From the NCBI GenBank assembly GCA_001939145.1, contig LSRX01000055.1, positions 320,919 to 384,918 on the forward strand: DNA of 64,000 bases, read 5' to 3'. The DNA comes from Symbiodinium microadriaticum (Eukaryota; Sar; Dinophyceae; Suessiales; Symbiodiniaceae). The notes below the pieces were generated by a model. The model saw nothing but the letters and a program-made list of their open reading frames with translations. It searched no databases and had not been told where the DNA came from. The translations under genes and the position numbers were made by a program. Positions 25,097-40,000 of the stretch are shown here, piece by piece. How positions within the stretch are numbered: the first letter of the stretch is position 1; each line of letters starts with the position of its first letter.

Positions 25097-26663
25097 CCCT
25101 GTAAAAGTTCCACACACCCTAACCCTAAAGCCTATAAGTCCAAAGCACCAAACCCTCTAAACCTGAAATCCGGACACCCCTGTGCCTACAACCCCCCCAT
25201 ACGCCTGCATGCCTCCATTTTGGAGCCAAAAAATAGGAATCATCCTCCTTCAGTCTTTAGATACGGTTAGTATAATGTACCGCAAAACCCACTTCTAATA
25301 CAAAAGGCCCCTTTCTCATATACTTGCTCCACCCTCAACCCTAACCCACCCCTCCCGTCCCAGAAGAAGACACAGACATCCGCCACCCCAAACCCTCCGA
25401 AACCTGTGATTGAGGCCGCCGACCTGAACTAAGGGACAACGTACCTTTGATCACATCGCCTCGGACCCTAGGGTTGAGGGTGTGGGGTCCAGGGTTTAGG
25501 GTTTAGGATTTCTGCTTTAACCCTATTAATTATGGACCCTAAACCCCGAAACCCTAACCCCTAAACCCTTAAGCGCTAACCCCTAAACCCTCAAACCCTA
25601 AACCCCTAAATCCTAAAACCAAAGGGTCTCTGGGGTCTCGCCTGAGGCCGCCGACCCCAGCATGTGGAGACGGTAGCGATGCTTCCGCCTCCACACGGGC
25701 GAGCTCTGAGGAAGCATGTTTTTAGTGGTTTACGTGTTTTTCGGTATCGGGTCTAGGGGTTTTCGGTTTCTGGGCAAAGGGCTTGGGGGTTGTGGCTGTT
25801 TGGGGTACAGGGTTTATGTGTTTTCGGTTCTTGGGTATAGGTTTGAGATCGTGGGTGTCGGCTTTTCGAGGGACGAGGGGTAGGGTTTAGGCTTTTCGGG
25901 GGCAGGGTTTAGGGTTCATGGGGCCCCCCGAATGCCACAAATTCGTGGTGAAACCAGGCATGTTTGTATATGTGTCGGGCTGCGCAGCTGCAGCTTTGGG
26001 GATTAAGGTTATTATTTGCACTATGCCTGTGAATTGCTGTTTATTTTGGTTCACTACCGCTCAACTTGTCGCCTTCTGAATCTTCTTACAATCATTCGTG
26101 CGATTGTTTCTATTAGTAGAAGGAATGTAGCGCTGGCATTGGTAGCATCGGCAGTGAACACAATCACCATAGTTGCTATCACCGCCATGATGAACACTGA
26201 TAAGAATGATGACAACCACTACACTCCTCATCCTTGACCCTTGAATCTTTATAAAACCCTCAAGTCAAACCCCCTTAAACCCTAAGCCCTACATGCGTAA
26301 ACCCTACAAGCGGCACGACAATAACAACTTAGCAAGGTTACTATCATCACAATCATGTCACAGCACAGTCAGCACCATCACTCTACCAGGTAAGAGCCCC
26401 GGCAGAAGAAACGAAGATTTTCGGCCAAGAATGATCACAACAACCAAGATCCGCACACAACAGTTTTGCAAACAGGCAGGAACAGACTCGTTCACTCATC
26501 TCCCCACCGTGCTAAGCCCTTCTTAAATACCCTAAACCGCACACCTCTAAACCAAAAGACCCCCAAAACCCTAGGCCCTAAGCCTTAAATCCCAACACCT
26601 CAAGTCCTCAACCCCAAAACCCTAAATCCCCCACTCTAAAACACCCTCTGCTGTGCTATGCAG

Positions 26664-26696
26664 GAGCCACCGGACGAGGAGAAAGCCCAACTCGCC
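26664..26696 (+). CDS. Candidate short exon
   Basis: AG|G acceptor and GC donor bracket EPPDEEKAQLA, a charged stretch amid telomere-like tracts. It may belong with the 24.7-kb exons (phase 0 join is possible). Not recognised. Confidence 0.3.
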
Positions 26697-27325
26697 GCAG
26701 GCAGACGGCTGCCTCTTGGGTTTTTTCTGGCCCAGGGCTTCTATACCCAAAACCCAAAGCCCTAAACCCTAATATAGGGTTCAGGGATGGGGTTAATGCC
26801 CCGATCAATCTCAATCCAAGCCCCAGAGCTGCGAGTGTGCTTAGTACCTCCTCTAGCAACCATCAGTTTGACGGCCTTTAAGGGACTTTGGGTTTAGGGG
26901 TTCATGGCTTAGGGAAGCTCTGGACCCCCTCGAACAAGCTGTGAATGTCTCCCCTGAACTCCCCCCTGACACAACCCCCACCCCCAAAGTCTAAGCTTGA
27001 ATTGTCTAAACCCAAAGCCAACCCCTGCTGCACGAAGCCCGCAACATCCCACAGGCGCAAAACGCCTGATGGAAGAGATGGGATGGACCCCACAGGCAGG
27101 TTCAAGAGCCTCTTGGGTTTAAGTTTAAGGCCAACTGCCTCTATAGGGTTTCAGTTTAAGGCCGTGACTCTCAAATTTAGGCCAAGGTTTCGGTTTCGAG
27201 TTTCTGAGCGTTTTGCTCTTAAATGGGGCTATAGCTGTTTGGGTTCGGCTACAGCCTTCAAAGCCCGGTCTCTAGGCACACCTTCCGACCTCAAGACCGA
27301 AGTAAGCTCGAACCGAACCCCACAT

Positions 27326-27425
27326 GGGTAGTTCTCTAAATGAGGGTACCTTTTAGGGGCCTTTTCATAAGGGTGCCGTACTATATTGGGGACCTAAAAA
27401 GCAACCCTAACTTAGAGAACTACTC
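27326..27425. repeat. MITE family A
   Basis: Inverted ends GGGTAGTTCTCTAAAT / TTAGAGAACTACTC, direct repeat ACAT on both sides. Confidence 0.8.
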
Positions 27426-28096
27426 ACATCCAGAACCCCCCCCCGCCCCTCAAAAGCACACTTCACCCTGATAAAGCCTAAACCCAATATTCCTTTGGGT
27501 TGAGGATCCGGAGGCGCGGCTGTTGGGCTAAGTCCTAAGCCTTTTGAATTTTAGGGAGTTTAGGGAGTTTAGGAATGTTGGGCTATGTCCTAAGCCCTTA
27601 TAGGATTTAGGGAGTTTAGGGATGAGCTCTTGGTCTAAACCCTCGGAAACAGCACGGCCGTAGCATCTCGGGGCTCCATTCCACTTCGATGAGGTGTTCA
27701 GGTGCAGGCCTGCAAGGTTCCCCTGAAGGGTTCTCCAGAGAGAATCATAGTAGTCATCATAGTAATAGTAACAATAAGTGTAATAGTAGTATTAATAATA
27801 ATGGTAATAATCGTTAATTCAGGGTGTAGTGGCTAGGGTTTGTTCTTCATCTCGTCTCCGATTTGGTTTTGCATCTTAGGATCCTAACTGTAGAAGCAGT
27901 GCCCAGATTAGGGCCCTAAGCGCAAAACCCTAAACCTTAAACTCTAAACCCTAAACCTAAGGGTCAAAGCCTGAAGTATCCGAGGACACTGTAGTTTGAT
28001 AAAACCCGCGCTACATAGAGGTACCGACAGTTCCAATGCTTCTGACTCGATGCAGCATCGTCGACGATATTTTTAAGGCTAATCGGTAGTATGAAT

Positions 28097-28166
28097 GGTA
28101 GTTCCTTTTTTGGGGCTTCCTTTTAAGATCCTCAAATATCCTTGGTCAAGCCAAAAAGGAACTACC
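28097..28166. repeat. Short MITE
   Basis: GGTAGTTCCTTTTTTGG / CCAAAAAGGAACTACC inverted ends. Confidence 0.75.
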
Positions 28167-28496
28167 CTTGTTCCAAGTTCTCTCCCGAATTGCCTGCGTT
28201 TGTGCTTCCCACTGCTTGTTGGCGGCCTTGGGTTTGGGGCTTCCGGAGCGGAGCCTAGAGCCTATTCTCCGGGTTCTGTTTCCTTGCTTTGGGGGGCACG
28301 GGGCTTAGATTTACCAGAAGTCTGCAGGCTTGTAGCTGTGCTGGGTCTAGGGATTCAGGTGCTTGCCGCTGGGGTTCAGGTGTTTGGCATTTATGGCCTC
28401 AGTGGCCACGTGCCTTTGCTTTCGAGCCCTCTCTCGTCGCTGCTTGCAGCCACTTCGGCTGAGCTGGCTCATTCGAGTTCGTAGCCCCGCACACAG

Positions 28497-28564
28497 GGTT
28501 CATCTACACCTCCAGCCCCAAATACCTGCACCTACTCGTCTCTGAACCAGAGTCACTGTCACAG
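28497..28564 (+). CDS. Candidate exon before the ceramidase gene
   Basis: Open stretch after CACAG reading FIYTSSPKYLHLLVSEPESL. It is coding-like in codon use, but its 3' border has no clear GC donor at the end of the open part (one lies inside at 28527). It could end an upstream gene. Confidence 0.28.
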
Positions 28565-28777
28565 GGTGGGAATTCCGTTCCTGAACCCTAGACCCTACAA
28601 ACTAAACCCTAAACACCCTTTAAAACAAGATCCTAAACCCTAAACCCTAAGCACCCTTAAAAAAAAGACCCTAAACCTTAAAGAAGAGCTGTTTGGGAGT
28701 TTTGCAGGGTAGACTGAACCCTGGGAGATCCAGAGATTCGGTTCTCAGTTGAAATCTGGGAGAGGCCTTCGAGTTCG

Positions 28778-28906
28778 GGGTTTAGGGTCTAGGGTGTGTG
28801 GTTTAGGGTTTGGGGTTTAGGATTTAGGGGTTTAGGGGTTTGGGGGTTTAGGATTTAGGGTTTAGGGCTTATAGGGTTTAGGGTCTAGGGGCTTGGGGCC
28901 AGTTTA
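28778..28906. repeat. TTTAGGG tract before ceramidase exon 1
   Basis: Degenerate TTTAGGG units end about 35 bp before the start codon. Confidence 0.8.
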
Positions 28907-28941
28907 GGCATAGAGGTCGCAAGAGCATCAGATCAAAGCAG

Positions 28942-30598
28942 ATGGTGCCACGTGATCCCTTCTACCGAAGGCCTGGTGGGGTTCAGACTTGGGGCTTGCG
29001 AGATGATTATTGCAAAACCCTAGACACTGTATGTCCTCAGCCCTAGGCCACAAAGCCATGCACTTTGCACCACCAGCTGCGTATGCAAGGTGCAAGCATG
29101 GCTCCTTCAGCTTCATCCCCAAGCCAGCTACGAGCAAGATCCTCCTAAGCTCCAACTTGCCCATGGCCCAAAGGCCCACCCGCCCCAACCATCCCTAATC
29201 CCGAAACCCTACCTACACTCCGATCCCCAAGCCTAACCCCCAACCCTACAGTAGACCCTTGTTCGGCTTATTAGCAGTAATCAAATACTTAAATATAAAA
29301 AGATTTGGGTATATATATATATATATATAATATGTGTGTGTATATATATATATATATACACACATACCTTTTCAACTTATTAAAGGAACCTAAACCCTAA
29401 AGCCCCAAAGCCCTAAACCCCTAAACCCCTAGACCCCAACCCCTAAACCCTAAACCCTCTGAGCCCTACGACCTCCAGGCCTATCGAGGTGCTAAGCCTC
29501 CATCCGGATCCCTTCTGGGGCCTGCCGACGAGTATCGTCGACTGGTGCCGCTTCGCCTGGCTTTGGGGTTCAGGGTTCTGTGACGGCTTGGGATTCGCGG
29601 TTCTAGAAGGGTATTAAAGGGTCTTCATTCGGACCTTATAGCCCCCTTGTTTATGCTTAATTTATACAGGGGCCTCACTGGGCTTCGTGCTTTGGTTCAG
29701 GGTTCATGTTGCACCCCGGCATGGGTAGTGTTAAGGGTGCCGTACTACATTAGGGACCTAAAAAAGGACCCTAATTCAGAGAACTATCCACATGAATTTG
29801 GAGTTCAGAGATAGCCTGGGTAGGACCCTTGCGGACATCGAACCATCAAGAAACAGGGAGCGCTTTGTTAATTGTTGTTTATAAAAATTCTTAATTAAAA
29901 CATTCAACTTTTGTGTAAACTACAGTTCGCATTGCGGTCATTCGACTCTCGAGATCTGAATCCTGACTCTGACAGCTTTCGAAGAAGGAGGCCGCCGCCG
30001 CATAGCAAAGGCAAGGCCCTAAACTCGAAATTTGAAATTCTAAACCACATCAAAGGTGAGGCCAACTATGCCCACACGCCTTATGTTGCAGAGTTCTTCA
30101 ACACCCTTACTGCCGTGCCCATGGTGGCCGCGCCTCGCCCTGGTGGAGGAAACTTCCTTCCTCCCGTCCCCAAGCACTTTGCGATTTAGGGTCTAGGATT
30201 AACTGTTTGCCTTCCTGACTTCCGGGGTTCGTGTTCAAGTCCTTCAAGCTCAGCAGTTCTGAACCCTCTATGTCGATTAGTGTGTTGGTCGGTTCCCTTT
30301 GATTGTAGTTGGAAGATATTTTGGCTGCTCTAGGTACGCCCCAAACCCTAAGTCAGTCAGTCTGTACTACCCGACTACCCCATCTTGAAGCCGCGGCCGC
30401 GACTTCCAACACTACTTACGTCTAGCTCGAAACCTTCAGAAAACACATCTTACACCCCGAAGCTGTAACCTCAACACAAACTAACACAATGCTGAAGGCG
30501 AGCTCTCTCTCTCTCTCTCTCTCGCTGCATTTAGTTTTTTTGTTTTTTCTCTCTCTCTCTCTCTCTCTCGCTGCATTTAGTTTTTTTGTTTTTTTTTT

Positions 30599-30641
<43 letters not shown>

Positions 30642-30821
30642 GTTGTACATAATATGTGTGTATATATATATATATATCTATTTATTTATTTATTTTTGTG
30701 TGTGTATTTGTGTATGTATGTATGTATGTATGTATGTATGTATGTATGTATGATGCATGTGTGTATATGTATGTACGTGTGTATGCACGTGTGCATGTAT
30801 ATGTATGTGTATGTATGTATG

Positions 30822-30854
<33 letters not shown>

Positions 30855-30910
30855 CTATGTCTATGTACATGTACATGTACATGTACATGTACATGTATAT
30901 GTAAATGTAA

Positions 30911-30981
<71 letters not shown>

Positions 30982-31001
30982 CGCATGTTCGTCTGTTTGT
31001 C

Positions 31002-31055
<54 letters not shown>

Positions 31056-34000
31056 ACGTATGTATGTGTGTATGTATGTACGTATGTATGTACTCACAGA
31101 CATAGACCCCGTAACGCCCTGTAGTTTAACCCTGTAAAAATCCTTTAAGAAGCCTGGCAAATCCAAAATTCCAAAGGTTTCCGCCTGGGGCCTCTACCTC
31201 TGCGTGAAATATGGCCTGGAACTCCGCTTCTATCTCTGCTGGGCCGGCATTGGTGCGGTAGGCGCTGGTTTCGGGGTTCAGGGTTGCGGGTGAGGGACTG
31301 TTAATCGACGGGTCGGAAAGAAAAAGATAATAACAATAATATTAATAATAAGTAATTTGTTTGTGTGATGACTGTCGTTATTGCTCTACCTCAGTGAGGC
31401 CTGTATAGTCTAATCATTCAGGGCTCTTAGGTATTGACTCTGGGCTTGGGAGGTTTCAGGTTCAGGGACCCCAAAAAATCCAAAGATCTCACAACGTGAG
31501 TAGCTCTTCTGTTCTGTTCTGTTCTGTGCGGTCTGTTGGGCCCATTTGGGCGCGACCCAAAACTTGCAACTTACAAAGCGGTGAAACAGGTTGGTGCGGC
31601 TTCGGGAGACTCGGATTGTGTGGAGGAAAGAGCGGCAGGAGGAGTGAGCCAGAACTCGGCCGCCATCGCTCTCGGTCCCTCTTCCGAGGCGTCAGCTATG
31701 TAGTTCATGAGCCACTCAACGTCCTCCGGGTGAGGGCGGTACAAAGTCCTCAACCTCTCCAACGTGGTTTCCTCTTCTGACAGATCAGCGATGGCCTCCG
31801 CATACAATGGCTGTCGTGGGCCATAGTAGGGTATCGGTGGTTCCGCTGCTCTGAACTGGGTCCAAGCTCCCTTGGCAACTTTGCCCTTGCGCCTAGCTTC
31901 TTGTCCCTCTGCTTCCCTCACTTGTTCCAGTGTCAGGGGTGGCATGACATGGAGCAGTCTGGTTAAGCATGAGACAGCATGTTTGAGGTGGTTCTGGACT
32001 CTAGGCACAGAGTGAAACCATCTCATGCAAGCGGCACAGTATGGCAGGGGCGCATACCGACGTACAGGGCTAATGACCTCATGGCGCCGTGCCATGTGGA
32101 CCGCTAAATGCTTGCGGAGTGCAAATGAACTAGCGCACAATCGGCATCGAAAGTCACCTCCTGTCGAGACATTACAGGAGGGAAGCTTGGTCTGTCGGGC
32201 GTTTGTCGCCCAAACATCCAAGCTGTCACTGTAGGCTTTGATGGCCGTTCGGATCTGCTTTGGCCACCATCCCGGTTCTTGCTGAAGAGAGTCCAAAAGA
32301 GCCATCACTGGGCTAGGGCCGTCCAGAATGACCTTGACGGTTGGCACCATGGTGCCAACTGCCTGCAGGTCCATGTGGAATTGCTGCAACCAGGATGTGG
32401 CTGGGGACGTCACCCAGTGCACATGTAACAGATGCAACAATGTGGCTGGCCCATGTTGAAGTATCCTCAGGAAGAGGGTAGCACGTGCCTGTGCCAGGGC
32501 AAGTAATGGCGAAGTAGCACCTGCAGCTCTCAGAACCTCAAAGCTATGTTCTTGTTTCTCAGCGGAAATGCGTTTGCCAAGTCCACGCCATAGCTGCACG
32601 TACAACCGGCACCATGTTCTCCTATGCAGGTTGGCACACAACGTCAGTGTGCTACTAGCAAAGATGAACTTGGAAGTGACTAGCGAGCGCAGCAAGGCTC
32701 GACGAAGCGCAAGTGGTATAGCTCTTTCTGAAAAAAGCTTCCGGCGTAGTGGCTTCAGCATAGACTGTGCCTGTGCAAACCTGTACCTGATCTCGGCATC
32801 TGGCGTGGCATTGGCTACTGTCACTGTGCCGAGATGTCGGTAGGCATCCACCACTGGCACCCAGGCAGTCTCTCGTGTAATTGGATTTTCGACAGACATA
32901 CACGGCTTGCCCTCATCATCCTGTGTCAACAAGCCTGGAACGGCTCGGGGACAGTTGGCCGACAGCAGAATCGCTGTCTTGTCCTCTCCATAGGACAAGA
33001 TCATCCCCGCAGAAGTGGTGCAGGCAGCGACGATTTCGAGAGCTGCTCGCACCTGTTGGCAGAGTTCGACCGTCCCAGGTAGGGACTGTAGGTGCACGAA
33101 GTCGTCAGCCCAGGCTGGTAGGCCAACCGTGTCGACTGGTGACCAATGTAGCCAGGGCGGAAATGCTTCGCAAGTCGGCACGAAAGTGGCTACACCGTGC
33201 TGTGCCAGTCTTGTCTCTATGGAGCGGCACAGTGCGGTGAACGAGAAAGCGAAAAGAAGATCCGCTAAGGGGTCTCCCGGTCTGGAGCCTCTCCTCGTCA
33301 GCACAATCGCTGAGTCTAGTTGCAACCGGAACCAAGAACCCCTAAAAAGGTCTGCAACTCTGGCGATGTTGTACTCAGAGACTGCCGCTTCCTTCAGAAC
33401 ACTGAGATTGTAGAGATGCCGTGCCAGCTCGGGTAGGGCCTGATCTGGCACTCCCAGATCATGTAACAATGCAAGAAAACGTGAGTCCATAGCTTCCTCA
33501 TTCGTTGTCACGATTGACTGTCGAATGACACGGTAGAACGCCGTTTTCAAGTCGAAGTATGTCAGAGCTGAGGGACGTTTCTGACTCCAAGCCCACCTTT
33601 GATAGGTGCGAACCAAAAGGCCAACATTCTCTACCCCAACTCCTGGAATTTGGCCAGCCTGGGCATCACATCGGTACTCAGTGAATGCTGGGAGCAAACG
33701 TTGCCTGAGAACGCGGTGCTGCACCTTAGCAGCTACATTTTCTAGGAGGATGGAGCGAAAAGACGCACACTCCGTGGTTGCTTTGGCCTTTTTTGCCAAA
33801 GTCATCAATGTTCCACCACGCCAGTCAGTTGGCTCTCTGGAACAGAGCGCGGATTTGAGACATAGGGGAAAGAGGAACCTGGCTGTGCTCGATGCGTGAA
33901 GACGCAGCGCCTCTCCGGTTAGGCCATCTGGCCCCGCAGCTTTACCGAGCTTCAAACCTAGAATCGTCTGTTCAAGGTCCGCAAGGGTAGGGATATCCGC

Positions 34001-37000
34001 AGCAGCAAAGAGAGGCTTGTCGAGCAGCACAGGTATGTCTGGGTCTGCGAAGGCGGCAACGTATTCATCAGCCGTTACTACAGTGCCGCTTTCTTGTTCG
34101 CCAAAATGACGAATCCATCGCTCAGTGCACTGTTGTCGATCTGCTGCAATGGAACCATCCTCAAGTGCGACCGAAGGAAGCGGTTGAAAGCTTCGGCGCC
34201 GAGAGGGCTTTGCTTGAGGAAAGGCCTTACGGACAGCAGCATAGAGTGCCTTGGGGTTGCGCAGGTCTTGCAGGGTGACCTGTTGCTGTATCTTGGACAG
34301 GTATGCAATCCTATCCCGCTTGACTGCAGCTCGGATGGCAGTGGCATGTTCGTCGAAAAGCTGTAGGGCTCTAGCCAGGCTCACATCGACATCCTGTAGC
34401 CAAAGCTCAGCTTGCGCGCATGCTCCTGCAGGGAAGGCTTGCCCGCGCAGGAAGAAACTCCAAGCCGCAAAGCTGATGAGCATGAGACGGCGCTGGCGTT
34501 CTATGTCCTCTGCGCGCATGTACCTGCGGAGCGCTTGGCGTTTCTGAACCAATGTCAGGGTGTCGGCCGACAAGTAGGCCTGCGTTGGCCTGGGTGCTCT
34601 AGGGGCCTGAGGCAGGGTCGCAGCCTGTGTGATGGCTGTCGTCCACAGGAGGCAGTGATGGTCAATCGGCACCTGCCACCAAATCGGCGGCGTCTGCTGC
34701 AGCGCCTGTCGGTACTGCTGGCGTTGATGAGCAGTGGGTTGGCTCTCAGGTCGGCAAATGGAACGGACACAGCTGGTATACTCCTTCGGTGGTGCAGTGC
34801 GAGCGAATCGCATCTGGAGACACACTGGCAGGTGATCAAGTCGTGTCTGCAAAGCCTCAAAGGTAGTCCAAACCCATGATTTGAGATGGAAGGACTCCCA
34901 GGTCTGGGGTATGCAAATGAAGTCCAGTCTGTGCTGGGCGGCTGACTCTCCTGGTGTTTGCCAGGTCCAGTGTTGTCCGGAATGGACATCTGGGCAAGTA
35001 GATGGCAAAATAGCCGAAAGCTCGAGCAAAAAATCATGGAAGAGGGCTCCTTCCGGATTCTCGGGTTCGGCTCCGGCCTGGTGGATGGCTGAGGTCTGAA
35101 CCTCTCCCACGTGACCATTGGAGTCTATCAGAAGGAGGTAATCTGCCCGAGGCGGGCGTCTGCTGATCAGCCGGGTCTGTTCGGTCCAAAAGTCGACCGG
35201 TTCGGTGTCCGTGCTGTGCTTGTATTTGGGGGCGTGGATGACGCAAACATACAGGCACAAGTGGGGCGTTTCCAACAGGACGTGCAGATGTCTGGGCGAA
35301 ATCGATACGACTGTGGCTTCATGTCTCTGCAAATAGACAGCTTCCCCAGCAACATATGCATACGGCTGCTGCAGACTGAGCCAAAGGGCACAACCACCAT
35401 GTCCTCGATCTGTAGCTGCCGTATTCAGCATGAGGAAGTCGCCATCAGGAAGGACTTCAGAGGAAGGCAGCCTTGTTTCCTGAAAGCCCGCGATCCACAC
35501 CTTCTGTGTCAGTAGCTGTCTCTTGACTAGGTCACGTTTCCCGGAGATTCGTAGCCCTGCTGCTGGATCCCGGTTGACACGTCCTTTCGGTGCGTCTGGA
35601 TCGAACATAGTCAAGATGTTGTACGACATGGCCGTCCAACAAAAAGCGACGGCGAGCTCCGGACAGACAGTCTTGCGCATTCCTTGAGAGGGCGCAAGGG
35701 TAGGCATGTCAAGGGCCTGCAGTCTGGCAGCCTCACTCTCTAAACTCATCAAAGATGGTAAGTCCGGGGCGGAGTGATGGGCGAGCCAGCCCCAGTGACA
35801 TAGGCTGTGTTTTCGCCATTCTGCTGGCCATGTTGGCAAACACCTGTCATAGTAGGAGCCTGGGTGGCGCCTAGCTATCCCAGACAGTATGTCACACAGT
35901 TCGTTTCCTGGTTCCTGCGAGTGCCCTTTGACATGAGCATGGGTGAGATGGAAGCGTCTTTCCACAGTTTGCCTGAGCTGGGATGCAAACGCGGCCAATG
36001 TGGGTCCCTCATCTGCTGACGGAAGGCACACCTCCCTTGAGGCAGCAAAAATGCTGCCACCCGCACTAGTGCAGTCATATCTGAGTTCGACATGCGCGCT
36101 GTAGGCTGCTGCTGCGTCAAGTAGCCAAGCCATGGCCCAGGTTAACGCAAGAAGCTCCGCTTCCAGCGGCGTGTCTAGGTGTTCTCCAACATGAAAAGGG
36201 GTGCCGCTCGGTGCGGCAACGTGGGCACATGCTCCAAGAAAGAAAGGCTCACAGTCAGCAACAACCCAAACGGCAAAGGCCCACGCGGCTGGTCCAGCCA
36301 GGTTAGCAGCCGTATTGTTGGAAGGTACAGCGGACCCATCTGTGTAAACGAGAAGGTGCGAGGGAGGGTGTGTCCGTTCAGAGGTGTGCCAATGTTGCAT
36401 GTTGGCGTAATAATCTTGCCAGTAGGGCGAGATGTGTGCAGCCCCAAAAACTGGCGAGAGATCGCTGTCCAACCAGTCCATCAAGGTTGCCTCTGCTGGC
36501 TGCCTAGGGGCTGGGACAATACTTCGCAACATCTCAACTTCCTTCTGAAAAGCTGAAAGGGGTAGCTTCTCTTCAAGAGAGATGGTTGTTCGCGCCCTGG
36601 GGGGCGTCACAAGGGGAAACCCAAAATGCTCGAAAAGGGTCTCAATCAGAGTGACTGCTTCCCATAACGGCTTGAAGTGTGCCTCCTGCATAGCACACTC
36701 AAGTAATGTTGGTCCTGTGGCGGTGAAAGACAAAAGATTCGTCAAAGGCTCACACACCTGGGAACCAAACGAGAAACAGTGAGGAGCCTCCTGTGGGAGG
36801 GGGGGGATCTGACGAAGAGTAGGCCCGCGACCCAATGCACGGCATGGCGTAGGCACTGCTCTGGTGGGCACAATCGACGCTGTGAAGGCAGAGGTGTACC
36901 TGACCTGACCTGCATGACGGTCATCCTGCTTGTGGGTCACAGTCCACGTGCTTGCAGCATCAGTTCTTATTGGATCACCATAAATTGACGGAGGGCAGGC

Positions 37001-40000
37001 GTGTCCGACCTCGAAAATGTGCACTGCCGTGTGCACCCGGACGAGCGTGCAAAGTAGGAGGCATTGGAGGCCTCTCCTGGCAGTCGGCAGGCCTGCTCCA
37101 GAGGCGATGGGACATGTGTGTCTGCATCCTGACATCGCACGAGACGTCTGGTGGTTGCTGCCATCCTCGGTGTCCGGAGGGTAAGCCTCGGGTCTCTCCA
37201 GGCAGCTCTGAGGATCCTCCTGTGGGCTATCCTGTCGGGGGTCTGGATCGACTGTGTCTGTTCCATCTGGCTCGGGTGAATCTGGTGCGAGGTCTGGTTC
37301 CTCTGTTTCCGAGCCGTCCTCAGATGAGGCTGGAGAGAGCGGCCTCCAAAGGAGGGCGGTAACAAGACTACCATCCTCTACTGCGATATCAGGTAAGGTG
37401 CGATCAAGAAGTGCACCATCAAGGAGCAAGGAAACTGTATATGTGTCCGGGCACAGTGTGGTAAGATGTGTCAGCAGAGCAGTCTGATCAAGCCTACCAT
37501 GAAAAGCCAACTGCCATGTAACTCCCTGCATCATAGGGCGGAGGTCGAGTATGCAGATGGGGTGTACTGGACCTCCCAAGTCATCGTCTTGCAGAGGAAT
37601 GGCAACCAAGGCCGCACTGGACAGGAATCCTAACTCTGAGTGGTCGGCAACTCGCGGCGAAGATGCTCGCAGACGCAGGAGGTGTGGGGGGCGATGTAGT
37701 GTGTGAGCAATGTCTGCACGGAGCTGCCGCTGACGTTCAGGCCGAAGCTCGAAATGGAAGGGCTCCGTCTCAGGCATGATCCATAGTCTGCGTTGATAGG
37801 CGCCCGGGATCGGCGGCTGGCTCAGCCATCCGATTTCAGACAGAAGCATGTCAGCCAAGCTGGTAATCACCAGCCATTGATGCTCAACAGGCGCAAACAT
37901 GATCAGCTGACCTGTCTGGGGCCTGACAACATGATCGTAGGACATTGGCCAGGGCATGTCCCCGACGTAAACAACCGTGTGCATGGAGGGCGGCACTTCT
38001 GCTATTGCAAAAAGAGAGGCTAAATTCACAGCCGCTGCCACAAAGACTGTGAATAAGCCTCGACCATCAATGCGGCTGGTGTCGCAGACAACGAGGACGC
38101 CTTGCAGAACCCATCTGGGTAAGGCCACTAAAATACCTAGGCCTGGCGCTGCCTGAGGTTGCACGGGCTCAAGCAAGGGAAAGCGTGTTCGCGCTTCTGG
38201 CTGCCGGCCTTCATTCACTGTAGCTAGAGCAGCGCCTAGGTTGCAGGGCGCGGACAGAGTAACCTCTATCCACTCAGGCCAATATCCATGTCCCAGGATC
38301 AGGAATGTGGCTTGCAAAGGCACTGCAGCAGGGGGAGCCTCTGGAGCAACATCAGGTGCTGGCCGTGCAAAGTCGGGCGCCGGCTCCCCTGAAGTTGGAT
38401 ACCCATCTTCAAGCAACAACTGAAGATGTGGGACAGAATGGTTCTGCGCGGCAGCGGTGCTCCCATGTTCCCCTTCTGCGCCAGGCACGCGGCAAGTCAC
38501 AGAGCACTCACGCCAGTTGACCAGAGCACGGGTGAGTTGCGAAAACCTCTCTTGTGCCTGAAGGCCTAAAGAGGAAATGGAATGTCCGGCCTGTCTAAAC
38601 GCGATCTCAAGGGGCGAATGCTGCGCGGCATGTACAGCAATGTGCGCCTGCAAGGCACAGGTAACGCCAATACGTCTTGCTTGAAAGAATGCTCTGGGCG
38701 TTCCCGAGTCTAAACTTTGAGAATGGCTGGAGCATCGGGCACGGCAAACAGTCTGCGCGCCACGCATCCGGTCGGGGTGGTCACTTGTCCGTGGAGACCT
38801 GCTCCTCGGAGTGTCGGGCTGGGCTGTATCAGCCGTGTCATCATCTGGTCCGTCTAGGCTCGAGTCGGACTGTTCTGAGGAAGCTCGGGAGGTGGCTTCC
38901 GAGGGAGCTCTTGAGGGCCCGTGTGCACTGGAATCCGACGTAATTGGAACATATTGCACAGTGAGAACGGCACCTGGGTGAAGCAACAACTTGTCATCCT
39001 CGAGAGGGGCGCCTTCGATTTGCGGCTGGTAGCCTTCCGGCATGAAAACCTCGAAGAAATCTGCTAGGTCTGAATGCGAACAAGTCCCGTCAGTCACCAG
39101 AAGCTGGTGCCACCCTTGTAGAATGGGCCTGCAATCTACAGCCGCAAGAAACCACCCATCTCGTCTTCTGCCCGGAGGAATGGGGACATTAGGAATCTCC
39201 CCTGTCAGGAGAACGACCCCTCTGCATGCCCAGCCCCTTATGCATGTATTCGAGATGCGAGGACGTGTTGGCTGTACAGTGGTCATATGCGGCTGAAAGC
39301 CGTGTCTTTGGGCCAGGTCTGCCTCTAGGTCCCCTTGTCTACGGACTACAGTATGAAGTGTGCTACTAGCTTCAAGCACCATACACAAGTAGTGCTCCCC
39401 GGTGCCGCGGGGGTCTTGAGGAAGAACCGCCTGTGGATCCCAACCTTCGGCAGTGGTGAGCATGGTCGACAGGAGCCCACGCGTAGCTGGTCTGTGGCCA
39501 GCCGGCACAATGGCTACACTGCCTCCAAGCCTGGTCTCAACAACATCCGTGAGCAACATGGGGGCCCCACTGCCGAATGGAAAGATGCTGTATGTGCCGT
39601 CTGCTGGAAGACCTGCCGCCGCACAAAAGTGTGCATATGTGGCTGCATTTGCGATGGGTACAGCAAACAGGCGGCCATCGACCTGACGAACATCGAGGAC
39701 CACGACCAGTTCATTCCTGGCCCAGGCTGGAACAGCCAGCATGGCTCCCCATGTGACATCTACCTGGGGGAATACTGCAACGAGCTCCGAGAAATGTGTG
39801 TACACATCTGCCGGCATGTTGTGTGCAACTGCGTCCGCCGCTTCCTGTATTGTGGCAGGCACTCGGACGTCCACATCCACAGGGAGGAGGGTGCAGTAAA
39901 GTCTGAGGACCAGAAATCTGGCATGGAGCACGTCATTCGGATCAGTCTCGCTGTCCGAAGCAGCAACGCAAGTATCAGGCTCTTCTTCATGATTGTCTTC

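Noticed and set aside
30489..31137. Frames of 126-211 codons over the CT/TATG/CTGT repeats
   Set aside because: Pure microsatellite translation; the region lies within ceramidase intron 3.
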